Source: Cytospora piceicola (lineage: Eukaryota; Ascomycota; Sordariomycetes; Diaporthales; Cytosporaceae). Taken from it: a stretch of 64,000 nucleotides of DNA. Location of the stretch: NCBI GenBank assembly GCA_023375675.1, contig JALQBC010000047.1:1-64000 (forward strand), read 5' to 3'. Positions 26,457 through 36,696 of this stretch are shown piece after piece; within the stretch, counting starts at the first letter, position 1, and the number at the start of each line of letters is the position of its first letter. Made by a program: the position numbers and the translations under genes. A model generated the notes under the pieces. That model did no database searches and was not told where the DNA came from. It saw only the letters and a list, made by a program, of their open reading frames with translations.

Positions 26457-27039
26457 TAATTGGACCCGCACTGTCAAGCCCGCGTGGAAGCTAGCGCCTA
26501 TGGCTGCTGTAGCCAGTAGACAGTAATTAACTGCCTGAGATGAGCTGCAGCATTTATACGGATATTCTATACAGCATAGTGGAATATGTATAGTGCTTCT
26601 CCTGAACTGACAAGTCTTGACGGGGGTCATACCCGCATGAAGTCCATATATACTACCGTACATACATAGTCCAGGTCTCCTTACCATACCATATGTCTCT
26701 ATAAATAAGTCTGGAACCACTGGGTACTTACATAGTATCGAGATAAATACCCGGTTATAGTGGGGGATGGTGATCTGATTCATGTCTGTCAGGCAGTCCA
26801 GATGTCAGGGTTGATTGGTAACGGATCCGGACCCGTACATTTCGGTACCAGCAGATCATATTGGACCCACGTAGTCCTATCCCCCAAAGCTACCTAAGTA
26901 CTGTGAGCCCACATCGTGTTGGCCTGTGTTGGACTTTTAGGGTCCACGGGTTCCATACCGGCGGAAGATATCATGTAGGTAAGTAGCTATAACAGACTTA
27001 GTCCGGTGACAACAGCGGCAAACAAGCTGTCTGCCATCT

Positions 27040-28458
27040 CTACTCGATCAACCTCCTCCTCTCACATACATCAACTGGCAATCTGGACCACTGACTGCTG
27101 TATACCCTGCCCTCCTTGATCACGGCAAGGAGGTGCTCCTCAGGCCTCTCCAAGACCGTGATATCCTCCAACGGGTTGCTATTCAGGACCAACAAGTCCG
27201 CTGCAAACCCCTCCTTCACCTGCCCCAACCTATCCTCCTGCCCGAGCATCTTCGCAGGGTTGACTGTTGCGTGCCGCAACACGTCCTCATCAGCCAACAC
27301 ACGGGCACGTAGTCCAAACTCCTTGAGCTGCTCCACCCCGAGGAAGGACAGCAGGTCACTCCCAAGGCACATCTTGACACCAGCGTCCTGCGCGATCCTG
27401 ATGGACTCCAAGCCCTGCTCGAGGACCTGCCTGTTCTTGTCCTGATTCTCCCGCGGCAGGAAGGCAGCATACTTGGGGTCCGCCATCGCCTGGTACGTCA
27501 CCAGCGTGGGCGTCAGGTACACGCCGTTGTCAGCCATCAGCCTCGCCGTCTCGGCATCGACAAAGTTGCCGTGCTCGATGCCCCTGACCCCGTTCTCGAC
27601 CGCCCTCCTGATCGCCCTGGGGGTGTAGGCGTGAGCGGTGGCGAAGGTGTCGTACGAGGAGGCCACGTCCGCGGCGGCGCGGATCTCGTCGGCCGAGAGC
27701 TGCACGTTCGCAAGCCTGTCCGTGGGCGACGCCACGCCCCCGCCGACCATGATCTTGAGGAAGTCCGCGCCCTGGCGGAACTGGCTGCGGGCTGCTTGGA
27801 GCACGGCAGGCACGCCGTCCACCACGGTGCTCAGGCCCTCCTGCCTGCTGCCGCCACAGCATCCCAGACCACCGCTCTCGTATGCTCCCCTCCGGTCCCC
27901 ATGGCCGCCAGTCTGGCTCAGTGCTTGTCCCGCGATGAACAACCTCGGGCCCGGGAACACGCCCTCCGCGATAGCCTCCTTCAGGGCCAGCGTGGCGCCG
28001 CCGCAGTCGCGGACTGTGGTGTACCCCCTCTCGAGCATGGCTTTGCATTGGTATGGTTGCCGGAAATACGAAACAGTTGCTGGCGTTGACATGGATGACT
28101 TGAGGTCCGTAGAGCCCGGGACTGAAGACAAGTGGACGTGGGCGTCGATGAGACCTGGGCAGAGGTACTTCCCAGCAGAAAGGATCACGATCTCCTCGGT
28201 GAACTTGCAGAAGGCTGTGGTTGCAGCGTCAACAACACTGTGTGTGTGAGTGATGGAAACGATCTCCCCGTTGGCGATGCGGACATCGCGGTTTGGAAGA
28301 ATTTCGCCTTCGATTGGGTCGATGACATTGACGTCCACAAATACATAGACTTGCTGCTGCGGCAGCGTCCATGGCTTGTATATTCTTTCCGGGCTGGAAG
28401 AGGAAGGTTCACCAGTATCATGGGGTGGAGGTATCATTTGGTCGATTCTTGTTCTCAT
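27040..28458 (-). CDS. Metal-dependent amidohydrolase, ochratoxinase-like
   Basis: Single exon, 472 aa, with no signal peptide apparent. The binuclear amidohydrolase residues are all present and in order: H-V-H at 107/109, bridging Lys235 (F-L-K-I-M), His276 (T-A-H-A-Y), His296 (I-E-H-G-N) and Asp368 (L-G-S-D-L). The composite beta-domain is formed by the N-terminal V-D-V-N-V-I-D-P and the C-terminal A-D-L-L-V-L-N-S-N-P segment. This spacing is that of the imidazolonepropionase/Xaa-Pro dipeptidase-like subgroup, which includes the Aspergillus ochratoxinase. Such enzymes cleave amide bonds in small molecules or dipeptides. The substrate here cannot be told from sequence. Confidence 0.85.
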   Translation of the reverse strand: MRTRIDQMIPPPHDTGEPSSSSPERIYKPWTLPQQQVYVFVDVNVIDPIEGEILPNRDVRIANGEIVSITHTHSVVDAATTAFCKFTEEIVILSAGKYLCPGLIDAHVHLSSVPGSTDLKSSMSTPATVSYFRQPYQCKAMLERGYTTVRDCGGATLALKEAIAEGVFPGPRLFIAGQALSQTGGHGDRRGAYESGGLGCCGGSRQEGLSTVVDGVPAVLQAARSQFRQGADFLKIMVGGGVASPTDRLANVQLSADEIRAAADVASSYDTFATAHAYTPRAIRRAVENGVRGIEHGNFVDAETARLMADNGVYLTPTLVTYQAMADPKYAAFLPRENQDKNRQVLEQGLESIRIAQDAGVKMCLGSDLLSFLGVEQLKEFGLRARVLADEDVLRHATVNPAKMLGQEDRLGQVKEGFAADLLVLNSNPLEDITVLERPEEHLLAVIKEGRVYSSQWSRLPVDVCERRRLIE

Positions 28459-29263
28459 GGTGGGATCGGATTTTGCTGCTTCTAGTCAAGGTTATCTTGG
28501 TTGTTGGTGGAAGGCTCCGGCAAAGATAAAGGGGACAACGAGGGTATAATCCCAAATGTTGAACAGAACGATGAGTTTAGAGACTATCTATCCTTGATAT
28601 GTCATTGTACGACAAAGCCACACATGTGGTAACTTGCAGGTCAACGGCAACGCCCTCCGGATGGCCCCGCTCGAGAGACAAGCAGCCGGCCGATCGGTGC
28701 CGGAAGACGTGCATTAAGCTTCTGTCCGCCGGCCGCCGGCCGCCGGCAACATGACCACGTCCGTAGGCCCTGTAATATATGCCTCTTTTATGTCTGATTG
28801 ACAGTGCTTCAACCCGATCAACACCTACTGTTACGTCGAAGACTAGAAGGACTATCTATCCTCGCTCCATGGCTTCCGCCTGGATGCCCTACGGCCCGAA
28901 ACACCTTCATCGCCATTGAATCCCACACCTGATTATGAGCAGAACGAAAGACGATCCATCATCAAGACCCTTCACGGTACTGCTAAATGTGTTGGAATAG
29001 GCCCAGGAAAGGCTCACCCGTGGGTAACTGAATGATTAGGTGACTAGGTGACTAGATGAGTTAAGTAGGTAATCCGGTCCATTATCCACCCACGGGTAAG
29101 TCCTAGACCTAGTTGGAAATCAAGCGCCCTATCCTTGCAAGAAAGGGGGTTCTTCTCACACATGATGGAAGATGGAAGTAGATGTGATGGTGGGAGTTGA
29201 CAAAGATCAAGACAGAGGATGTCTCCCTGAAGACCTGCACCACTCACGTGCATTCCTTTGTTT
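28459..29263. other. Intergenic
   Basis: Promoter side of the amidohydrolase gene. A GC-rich CCGCCGGCCGCCGGCCGCCGGC run lies at 28,727-28,748. No supported gene. Confidence 0.6.
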
Positions 29264-29577
29264 TCAAATCTGCCGTTCCGCAAAAGACTGGATAATGCCC
29301 TCGTTACTGGCATCGTACACCTTGAGTCCCACCTCTCCGTCGACCCCCAAAAAGGTGTTCGCCTGAACAAACTTCCAAGGCGCATCCGGCTTCGACGCCA
29401 CGATCTGTCTCCACCTCTCGAACTCGCCGTCTACTGCGCTCAAGGGCTCGTAAAAGTCCTCGCACGAGTCCACATCCGCTGTGCACCGCCAGATGTGAAG
29501 GCGCTGCAGCATATCCCTGATCGCGGGCTTTCCAGCAGACCTGATTTTCGACCGGTCGACACGAACTGGGCGATGTT
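29264..29577 (-). pseudogene. Dipeptidyl peptidase III (M49) C-terminal fragment
   Basis: About 104 codons on the minus strand read like the extreme C-terminus of family M49 dipeptidyl peptidase III: V-D-R-S-K-I, then I-R-D-M-L-Q-R-L-H, the C-T-A-D-V segment, W-K-F-V-Q-A-N-T-F and a terminal G-I-I-Q-S-F-A-E-R, stop at 29,264. A full enzyme is about 700 residues with a HExxGH zinc site; nothing of that lies upstream, where the sequence switches to a TPR-gene tail on the opposite strand. This is a truncated relic, with a clean frame for its length. The nearest ATG (29,512) would give 82 aa. Confidence 0.7.
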
Positions 29578-30235
29578 GGCGTAGTAAGTTATATGTCCTT
29601 GGTCGTTCATTTTCGTCCTACCGTTGCACAGAGGCTTTGTACTTGTGAGATACTCGACGAGATATAGGCTGATTTGCGTCCCTTAGTGGTCACTTCGCGC
29701 TGGGAACTATGGAGAGGCGCCAGAACCATTTTGAAGCCGCCGAGGCTCATTTCATCGAGGCACAGAACACATGGTTGAAGGGTGACCAGACCCATCTGCA
29801 TCCATTCAATGGAGGCTGCATGTACAAAATGGGTGCATGTTGCCTGGACCAAGGAAAAGTCGAGGCGGCAATGTAAGTTGGCTGATTACACACTGTCAAG
29901 GTTACCTACCTGCCGAAAGCATGTAGCACACTACCTGACATGTTAACCCAATGCCTTTATTTCCCATGGAAAGCTAATACTGACGAAATAGTAAACATAT
30001 CCGGGATTCTATGGTGGTTACCAAGTTCCATCAAAACAGCATGCCTGTCGAACATGCCCGAAGTCTGTTCAAGCTCTCAGAAGCCATGCTCCAAGATGGT
30101 CTCGGCAGCAGTGCAGCGGAAGCAGATGCATTGCGAGATGAGGCAGAACTCTACCTCAAGAGGAGAGTTCCGGACGAGACCTCTTTTGGCACGGAGGATT
30201 CATACGATCATCTGGTGCCCATTTTCTGGAGGTAG
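29560..30235 (+). pseudogene. TPR-protein C-terminal fragment
   Basis: Three exon pieces can be joined in frame: about 29560..29583, 29687..29872, 29992..30235, with introns of 103 and 119 bp (GTAAGT...TTAG; GTAAGT...ATAG). The product matches the carboxy-terminal TPR-like repeats of fungal TPR/NB-ARC-type proteins: G-T-M-E-R-R-Q-N-H-F-E-A-A-E-A-H-F repeat, then N-G-G-C-M-Y-K-M-G, and an A-L-R-D-E-A-E-L-Y end, stop at 30,233-30,235. There is no start codon or N-terminal region, because the sequence abuts the antisense DPP III fragment at about 29,560-29,577. Intact splice sites suggest recent truncation. Confidence 0.65.
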
Positions 30236-30637
30236 TAGGGCCTCGGGACGCCAGGGCCACAGTCTCATCGAGCACTACTTTCATTCTTTACCCGAAGTCC
30301 CAAACCATCATTGATCTCATATTTTTCTGAGAAGGCCCCCGGGTAAATGTATTCATTCGTGCTTCATTTACTGTTAGTACCTGTTTCGGCGAGGTTCGGG
30401 CCACGAATATCATGGGCTGGCAACATCGGAGGTCTTTTAAATATCGATAAGTAAAACAAGGCAGTTTGTCATTGACCGACTTGCTACCTGAGTATTCACG
30501 ATAGAAACGAGTCTTTATCACCCATGAGACGCTGAACCGGCTGATCGTAGTTCAAGGTATAGATGCCAGTGGGTTATGTCTGTGAAATTGTTCCCTCACC
30601 ATCCTGCCACGAGTACGTCCTATATCTTTACTACCTT
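30236..30637. other. Intergenic between convergent frames
   Basis: About 400 bp. No feature seen. Confidence 0.6.
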
Positions 30638-32456
30638 CTACATATGTGTTCCTCGTGGTATAGCATAATACAACTGCACCAGGCCCACTACCAACTGTAA
30701 GATCGCTAACAAAATACCAGCTCCTCCGACCCAGAGCACAGTCCAGAACGTATACCATTGCAACGGGTTTCTGCGGTCACGCCATATATCCTTGACTCTG
30801 CTAGGTTGCTGTCTCATGTTGTATCTCTGAAGTAGTATGAGCCTCTGCCCAAAATAAGGAAAGTCATCTAGTGCAGAGTATGTATCGGAGTCTTGGATCT
30901 GACCATTCAGGTCGAGGGCTGAGATTGGAAAAATGTTGTTGGGAAACGATTGGGGTCTTCTTCGTCCCGCAAACCGCCTGATGTCCCATTTAGATGACAC
31001 AGGTGAAGCACAAACTTTGATGAGAGGATCAGTACTCTCAGGTGGAGTGGAAGCACATAGCTGGTCGAGGAGTTTTCGAGATTTGGAGGATTGTCCGAAA
31101 AGAAGGCGGTATGATAGTAGTAGCTCCCGATACAGAGCAGATGGCTCCGGGTCGGAGTCTGAGTAAGAAGCACGGTTTGGAGGGAATAGCTTGGCCGTGA
31201 TACTAAGTCGTGACATGAGATATTGATTTCAGACGTAGGACCAGATCACTAGGAGAGCTCACCTTTGGAGGACTTTCACATCAGTCTCTCGTAACACGTT
31301 TGCGACACAGAACGAAGGGAAACGGAAAATCGAAATTTCCCTTCTTGAGCGGTTGTAGGCAAGATGCTCTGTGAGTGTGTTGACCCATTTCACCCTGAGT
31401 CGGCCAACGGTGTAGAGGGAGAAGTAGTTCAGACTCGCCTCATACAAGACATCATCGCCTCCTCTCCCCCCTTCCAGGGTGGCAATGCCGCTGCTTTGCT
31501 GACTTGCCTCTTCGGAGTCTTGGGTCTGGTGCCGAAAAGCATAGAACATCTTACTTACAGGCCGTCGGAGGTCTTTGCAGATGTATTTGCGATTCGTATT
31601 CTCTGCGGTCGAGCAATGACTGTGCCCAGCCCCTAAACGAATTGTCTCGGCATCCGATGAGCCACTTTCACTCCCAAGGACAGGCTTCAGCAATGCTGAT
31701 GTCCAGCAAAGGATGGCAAAAATGGCTTGCAAGACATATTGTTTCTCCTGAGGGTTGATCTCCAGGCTCTGCTCTCTCGCCTCTGTGACGAGTGCGGTGT
31801 ATGCTTTCTCAATGCTCGCGTTGTCGTCCAGGGTATGGAAAATCCGGATCACTGCAAAACACCAGTGCCAGCAATCCGTCACAGTTGCTGGGGAGTCCCT
31901 GCCAATGATCTTCCAGAAGCGGACGAAGTAGGGTTCTCGGAGCTCTGCAAAGCAGGATCCCAGGTGGTGGCAAAACACCAAGATGCCTGGCCACGTCATT
32001 ATGTGAACCTCCTGGAGTCCAAATAGTTGTTTGATGGCCTGGATACGGAGATACCGAATGTCCTGGCAAGACCTTTCGTAAATAAATGCATCATCGCACT
32101 TGGAGTTGTGGAAGGGTCACCTGTGACACGTCTTGTGCTGATGACAGATGGTAGTCTTCATCCTGTGAAGTCCTTCAGCCATCGCCACAAGGTCAGCACG
32201 TAGCAAAATGGTAGTATATCGCTCACATTTCTACTCCGGGAAGTTTTGAGGCAACTCGGAACGAATTGCTTTATGCCGGAGATCTTGAAGTCTGCACCCT
32301 GTCTCAAGAAAGCAGGCTCCTGGTCGACTTGTTCAATATTGACTTCCTCTCTGTTTCTCGGAACGAATTGCTTTATGCCGGAGATCTTGAAGTCTGCACC
32401 CTGTCTCAAGAAAGCAGGCTCCTGGTCGACTTGTTCAATATTGACTTCCTCTCTGA
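30638..32456 (-). CDS. Membrane-anchored fungal protein of unknown function (5' end unresolved)
   Basis: Four exons are supported: complement(30638..31202, 31263..32062, 32121..32162, 32227..about 32456), with introns of 60, 58 and 64 bp, all phase-consistent. The product is at least about 545 aa. It ends with a single TM helix after N-P-L-Q-W-Y-T-F-W (about 30,650-30,740), a layout seen in a large uncharacterised fungal protein group that places a soluble body on one side of a membrane. The N-terminal exon contains a perfect in-frame tandem duplication of 34 codons. Upstream, a strong acceptor (TTTCTGTTTCAG) ends at about 32,457, and the preceding exon could end at a weak GTTTCA donor near 32,510, but no start ATG could be placed. 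Confidence 0.6.
32255..32455. repeat. Perfect 102-bp tandem duplication
   Basis: Copies at 32,255-32,353 and 32,357-32,455 are 99 bp each and identical at every base; the period is 102 bp, i.e. 34 codons. It lies in the first recognised exon of the membrane-anchored protein. Confidence 0.95.
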
Positions 32457-33372
32457 AACAGAAAGGCCGCCTGTGTCGTAGACTCTATCATACTTCTGAA
32501 ACCTCGCAAGAATTTCAGAAAGACTGGATGTGCCTAGGTACTTGGGTCTGCCCAATCAGAACCACGGGGATTACTCCTTCTAAGACACAGGAACATGGCG
32601 AGAGGTTTTTAGAACAGACTCATCTGCCGACACCTGGACTGTTTGCACGCGTACCACGAAGTTAACATGGGAACCCGGGTGCACCTGCGTAACGGTGTCC
32701 CGCCTGAGATGTCAACTAGCCAAAGATAGAAGCAAGCAGCTGAGAGCACCAGCACCGCCTCCGGGTGGCTGATTGAATAGAATCTCATGGCCCGGGTGCC
32801 TTTCGACATTTGTTACAGTACTACGAGCTGATGTGGCCACAGGAGCCCGTCAAAGTATCTGAGGGCACAATGAGCCGCGAAGACATCCGTAAGGTTACCA
32901 TCGTGACGAAGCTGGGAGTGAGCAGTCATGGAACGGTTGCGGTCAATCAAGGGCTTGGACCTGAGTGACCCTAAGGAGACCCCAGGATGTAAGCGAGAAA
33001 CCAACGTCAGACGTTTATAGACGACATCGCTTCTAACAAGGCCACAAAAAGCGAGAGCCAAGCTGAGAAGTGATCAATGTTCATTTCATGCTCAGGACGC
33101 TTACAGCCCGAACCCTCACAACTCCGGAGCCTGGCGGCCGGGCTGAGGGATGATTGTTAAGTCCATTGATCATGTCAGGAGGTTCAAGGAGAATCTGGGG
33201 ACGTGAGTAACGCAATAGTATCGTGGTCAGAATATGTAGTGTGATCATGGCAATGAATCTCGAGATTGAACGTGGAGCGCCACGCTGAAATAAGCTACAT
33301 AGGGTAGATATCTTGTCGTGGTACCAGAAGCTCATACTCCCAGAGGCTCATTTCCCCCGTGTCGGTCAGGAC
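32457..33372. other. Intergenic (may hide the 5' exon of the minus-strand gene)
   Basis: Only short shadow frames. The minus-strand stretch about 32,500-32,560 (codes S-S-L-S-E-I-L-A) may be an upstream exon of the preceding gene. Confidence 0.5.
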
Positions 33373-34173
33373 TCACGAGCTCAAAAACTTCACAATCTGC
33401 TCACCAACGGCAACCGGAGCTTCGATACAGTGCCAGTGTCCCACACCTTCCAACACCTCCAAATGCTTCTTCTCCGAGCTGATCTCCTCGAACATTTTCT
33501 TGCACGCATCCAGGGGCGCGGACTTGTCCTCGTCGCCCGCGAGCAACAACAGCGGACACCTGATCTCCTCGTACCTGGGCCTCTTCGCGTAGGCGACAAC
33601 CCGGCAGTTCGACAGGTACCCAGCACTGCTCTGCCCCAGCAGCAGCTCCCGGATGAAGGGCGAGACGAGCGGGCCGGCCGCGGAGCCGACGGCGCCGTAC
33701 GGGATGGTGTTGGCCATGGCCTCCATGCCCTCCTTCTCCACGGTCTCGATGCGCTTCCCAAAGACCCCCGCGAGACCCTCGGACGGGTAGGTGGGGCCGA
33801 TGAGCACGGCCGCCTGGATCCGGCCCTTGCTCGGGGCCTCCGAGGCGAGGTGCGCGGCCACCACGCCGCCCATGGAGTGGCCCATCACGACGGCCTTGTC
33901 GACGGATAGCGCGTCGAGGACGCCGATGACCGTGTCGGCGAGGGACGCGATGGACTGCTCGACCTGTGTGTAGGGCGAGCGGGCGGCCCCCGAGACGTCG
34001 TAGGTGATGACGCGGAACCCGGCGGCCGTGAGCTGGGGGACGATGGGGGTGTAGAAGTTCTGGGAGCTGCCGAGGCCGTGGTGGCAGATGATGGTGCCGC
34101 GCTTCGTCGCGTCGGAAGCCGCTGGGTAGTCCGTGTAATGCAGACGCTTGTAGGCTACTGTGAGGAAAGGCAT
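33373..34173 (-). CDS. Alpha/beta-fold hydrolase
   Basis: Single exon, 266 aa, cytosolic-looking (no signal peptide). Nucleophile elbow G-H-S-M-G-G (Ser100), oxyanion H-H-G-L-G at 31-35, acid G-D-E-D (Asp214 or Asp216) and catalytic G-V-G-H (His246) are all in place. A short cap lies between about 125 and 200. It is of the 3-oxoadipate enol-lactonase/epoxide-hydrolase-like branch; the substrate cannot be predicted. The divergent or neighbouring FSH1-type hydrolase gene is on the same strand 535 bp away, so a shared pathway is possible but unproven. Confidence 0.85.
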   Translation of the reverse strand: MPFLTVAYKRLHYTDYPAASDATKRGTIICHHGLGSSQNFYTPIVPQLTAAGFRVITYDVSGAARSPYTQVEQSIASLADTVIGVLDALSVDKAVVMGHSMGGVVAAHLASEAPSKGRIQAAVLIGPTYPSEGLAGVFGKRIETVEKEGMEAMANTIPYGAVGSAAGPLVSPFIRELLLGQSSAGYLSNCRVVAYAKRPRYEEIRCPLLLLAGDEDKSAPLDACKKMFEEISSEKKHLEVLEGVGHWHCIEAPVAVGEQIVKFLSS

Positions 34174-34707
34174 TTTGATAAAAGTGAGGTCTGTAAGTTT
34201 GCGAGTTTAGTGAAGGATGAGTGATACGTCGTGAGGGATGATGAGGTGAAGCTCAGGGGTGTTACTGTCTACATGTGTAAATACTTACTAAGTACTTGAG
34301 TAAGAATGTCCACGGGTGTTATGAATGACGTCGGATAGAGCACCGCGGTGGATTTGGTCGGATACGGGGAGGGGGGTTAGGGTTCAGGGGTTAGGGTTCA
34401 GGTTACAGTCATGGAACCCTAGAACTGGTGCTCCGTCAAAACGGGTTACCAAGAAACTGACATCGTCGTTCTGAAATAAATTAAAGAAGTCTTTCAAAAA
34501 TTGTATCTAATCATCTGTCTATATAAGAGATGTGTGTTAGTTTGTAGCCATACGCTCAACTCTATTGTCAGGAGACATGAGTCTCGAATACCACCAAACA
34601 GCAAGGAAATATCGACAAGACCATGTAAGGGTAAGCCACCTCATACTTATTCAAAATACTCCATAAATAATGCCACCCAGAAGAAAGTCCAGAGTCTTTT
34701 ATAGGGT
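34174..34707. other. Intergenic with telomere-like repeat
   Basis: Promoter of the alpha/beta hydrolase gene. It includes two TTAGGG units at 34,376-34,405. Confidence 0.6.
34376..34405. repeat. Interstitial TTAGGG-like repeat
   Basis: GGTTAGGGTTCAGGGGTTAGGGTTCAGG: two telomere hexamers in a 15-bp repeat unit. Confidence 0.7.
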
Positions 34708-35493
34708 CTAGAGAACACCCTCCTTTCGAGCTTCGTCCAGGATGGCATTCACCACCTTCTCCACATCCACCGTCTTGATAGGAAGCCGGTGGTTCCCATC
34801 CCACTGGATCAGCTTCGTGCTGGCCGGGTCACACCACTGATTCAACAGGATCCGGTGGTAATAAAGCCCCGGATCCTGCAGCCCATGCACGTGGATAGTT
34901 GGTAGCCGGATGACCCGGTTGGCAGCCACGTTGCTCTGAAAGTCGAACTTCTCGTCCTCGCCCAGCCAATTCGCCTCATCCGGATTGTACTGCAAGAGCG
35001 GCCCCCGGCCCGCCAGCAGCACCGCGAACCGGAAGCTGCCGCCAGGCCTCCTCAGGCGCCCCAGGGCCTCGGGCCTCTCCTGCTGCCGCAGCAGGATGCT
35101 CGCGGCCATCTTGGCCCCCTGGCTGAACCCCAGGACGGCGACCCACCCGCCCGTGGCGCCGAGCCCGTCGTCCGCGTCCATGGCCACGGCGACGGCCCTC
35201 TCGACGCCCTCCCACGTCTCCCGGGGCTGCGCCTCCGCGGCGTTGGGCTCGGCCGTGAGGACCCAGCGCTTGAAGGGCCCGCAGTCCGCGTACACGGAGA
35301 GCACGTCCGGGCCCGCGGTGGAGGCGTACGGGGCCTCGGCGTAGACGAGCCGGAAGTGCCTGTTCATGCGGAGCTCCAGGCCGCGGCACTGCATGTGGAA
35401 GATCCTCGAGTTGGTCCCGCCGCCGTGCAGCATGAGGATGCGCGGGAGGTGTAGGGTGGATGGGATCGGGGGCGGTAGTGAGCCTAGATTCAT
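34708..35493 (-). CDS. FSH1-type serine hydrolase
   Basis: Single exon, 261 aa from ATG 35,493; an upstream in-frame extension to 35,595 begins only with TTG. FSH1 family hallmarks: L-M-L-H-G-G-G-T-N at 20-28, nucleophile G-F-S-Q-G-A (Ser124), acid within H-G-L-Q-D-P (Asp207) and G-N-H (His235). Eukaryotic FSH1 proteins are small esterases/thioesterases. In fungi several act as product-releasing or accessory hydrolases of polyketide pathways, but no synthase is in this window. Very GC-rich coding sequence. Confidence 0.85.
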   Translation of the reverse strand: MNLGSLPPPIPSTLHLPRILMLHGGGTNSRIFHMQCRGLELRMNRHFRLVYAEAPYASTAGPDVLSVYADCGPFKRWVLTAEPNAAEAQPRETWEGVERAVAVAMDADDGLGATGGWVAVLGFSQGAKMAASILLRQQERPEALGRLRRPGGSFRFAVLLAGRGPLLQYNPDEANWLGEDEKFDFQSNVAANRVIRLPTIHVHGLQDPGLYYHRILLNQWCDPASTKLIQWDGNHRLPIKTVDVEKVVNAILDEARKEGVL

Positions 35494-36696
35494 GGTGTCT
35501 GCCCGGGTGGTAATTGGTATCTCGGCTTGAGGATGGGGAGGGGTTGTTGGTGATAATCCCGCTCGCAAGATAACGAGAGTCTTTCTGTAAAGCAACGGAT
35601 GAAGTCGAAGGGGTCGCTATCGCAGGTTGTCTCAGCGATGGATGCCTAGTGAGACAAAACCTTCGAGACGGAGATTGATTGGAGGGCCCGGGTCGTTCTG
35701 GCGGCCGTCAAGCATCGATATGAGTGGCAGATAGATAGGCTGTAGGCGGAACAATCCAGATGTCTGAAACAACGCAGTGTCGATAAGTAAGACTGGACGT
35801 AGAGCTCCGGAGTTCCTTGAGGATCTGGTGGAAGCGGTAAGATGCGAGGGCCAAAGAGTAAGATAAGCGATCCGGAATCCGGAGCTGAACAATCGGGAAA
35901 CGAAGGAGCCGACGAGACCGGCCACAGTCTGGCTGTCAGACTAATTAATTACATACTTAAGTACTCAAGTACAGTAAGTGGAACCACCCGATCCGTCCGA
36001 TCTCAGGTAGTGCAGACCCGCTGACCACAAAGTATTCTGTGCACATAATAGGATATATGCTGCTGTAGCCGGTGCATGTTAGTGGGCTGAGAATATTACC
36101 AGTACCGGTACCTATGTCCCTATCCCGGACTGTGCAACTACATACTAAACGGATTGTGTGGGGGGGGGGGGGTGATAAAGGGATCTGATCTATGCAGCGA
36201 GTTATTCACTTTGGTACGCCATATATCATGAGCTTGATCAATTTGAAGTGAACATCATATATGATCTCACTGCACCTAGGTAAATACGGATTCGTATCTG
36301 TCTACCAACCTAGATGCATAGCACTGCAAATGTGCCCTTATTCGGACTCGACCCCTTACCCTAACCCTATTACCAGTCGGTTGCTATTGTATACGACGCT
36401 CGTGCCCCTGCATACCGACTATACATTCCTCTTAACGACTACGCCCCGTCTCTCACTTGAGCTTCTAGTACTATCAAGCTCCATAACTACCACCAGTTAG
36501 TATGATTGTCCGTGCAAACTACCTAGTGATATGGCAAATGTAAAAATGTGTGCCACATGTTCGCCTTAACCCAGCCGTCCTTTCTTCACCCTTCTTCCTC
36601 AAGCTGTGTACTGTATACGTCCTATGAAGCCAGCCATATCCCCACCTTCAGCAGTTCCACTTCCCAAACCATCGAGTTCGTACACAAAGCATCAAG
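35494..36696. other. Intergenic
   Basis: Upstream of the FSH1 gene and of the plus-strand F-box-like gene. A G11 run lies at about 36,162-36,172 and a short CCCTAACCCT telomere-like stretch at 36,357-36,368. No supported gene. Confidence 0.6.

Larger units (their letters stand above)
25831..27039. other. Intergenic with several microsatellites
   Basis: Upstream region of the ApsB-like gene and 3' flank of the amidohydrolase gene. It contains three different simple repeats listed separately. No supported gene. Confidence 0.6.

Noticed and set aside
29258..29559. Plus-strand frame upstream of the TPR fragment as its N-terminus
   Set aside because: It is the antisense shadow of the DPP III fragment; TPR-like sequence begins only at about 29,560.
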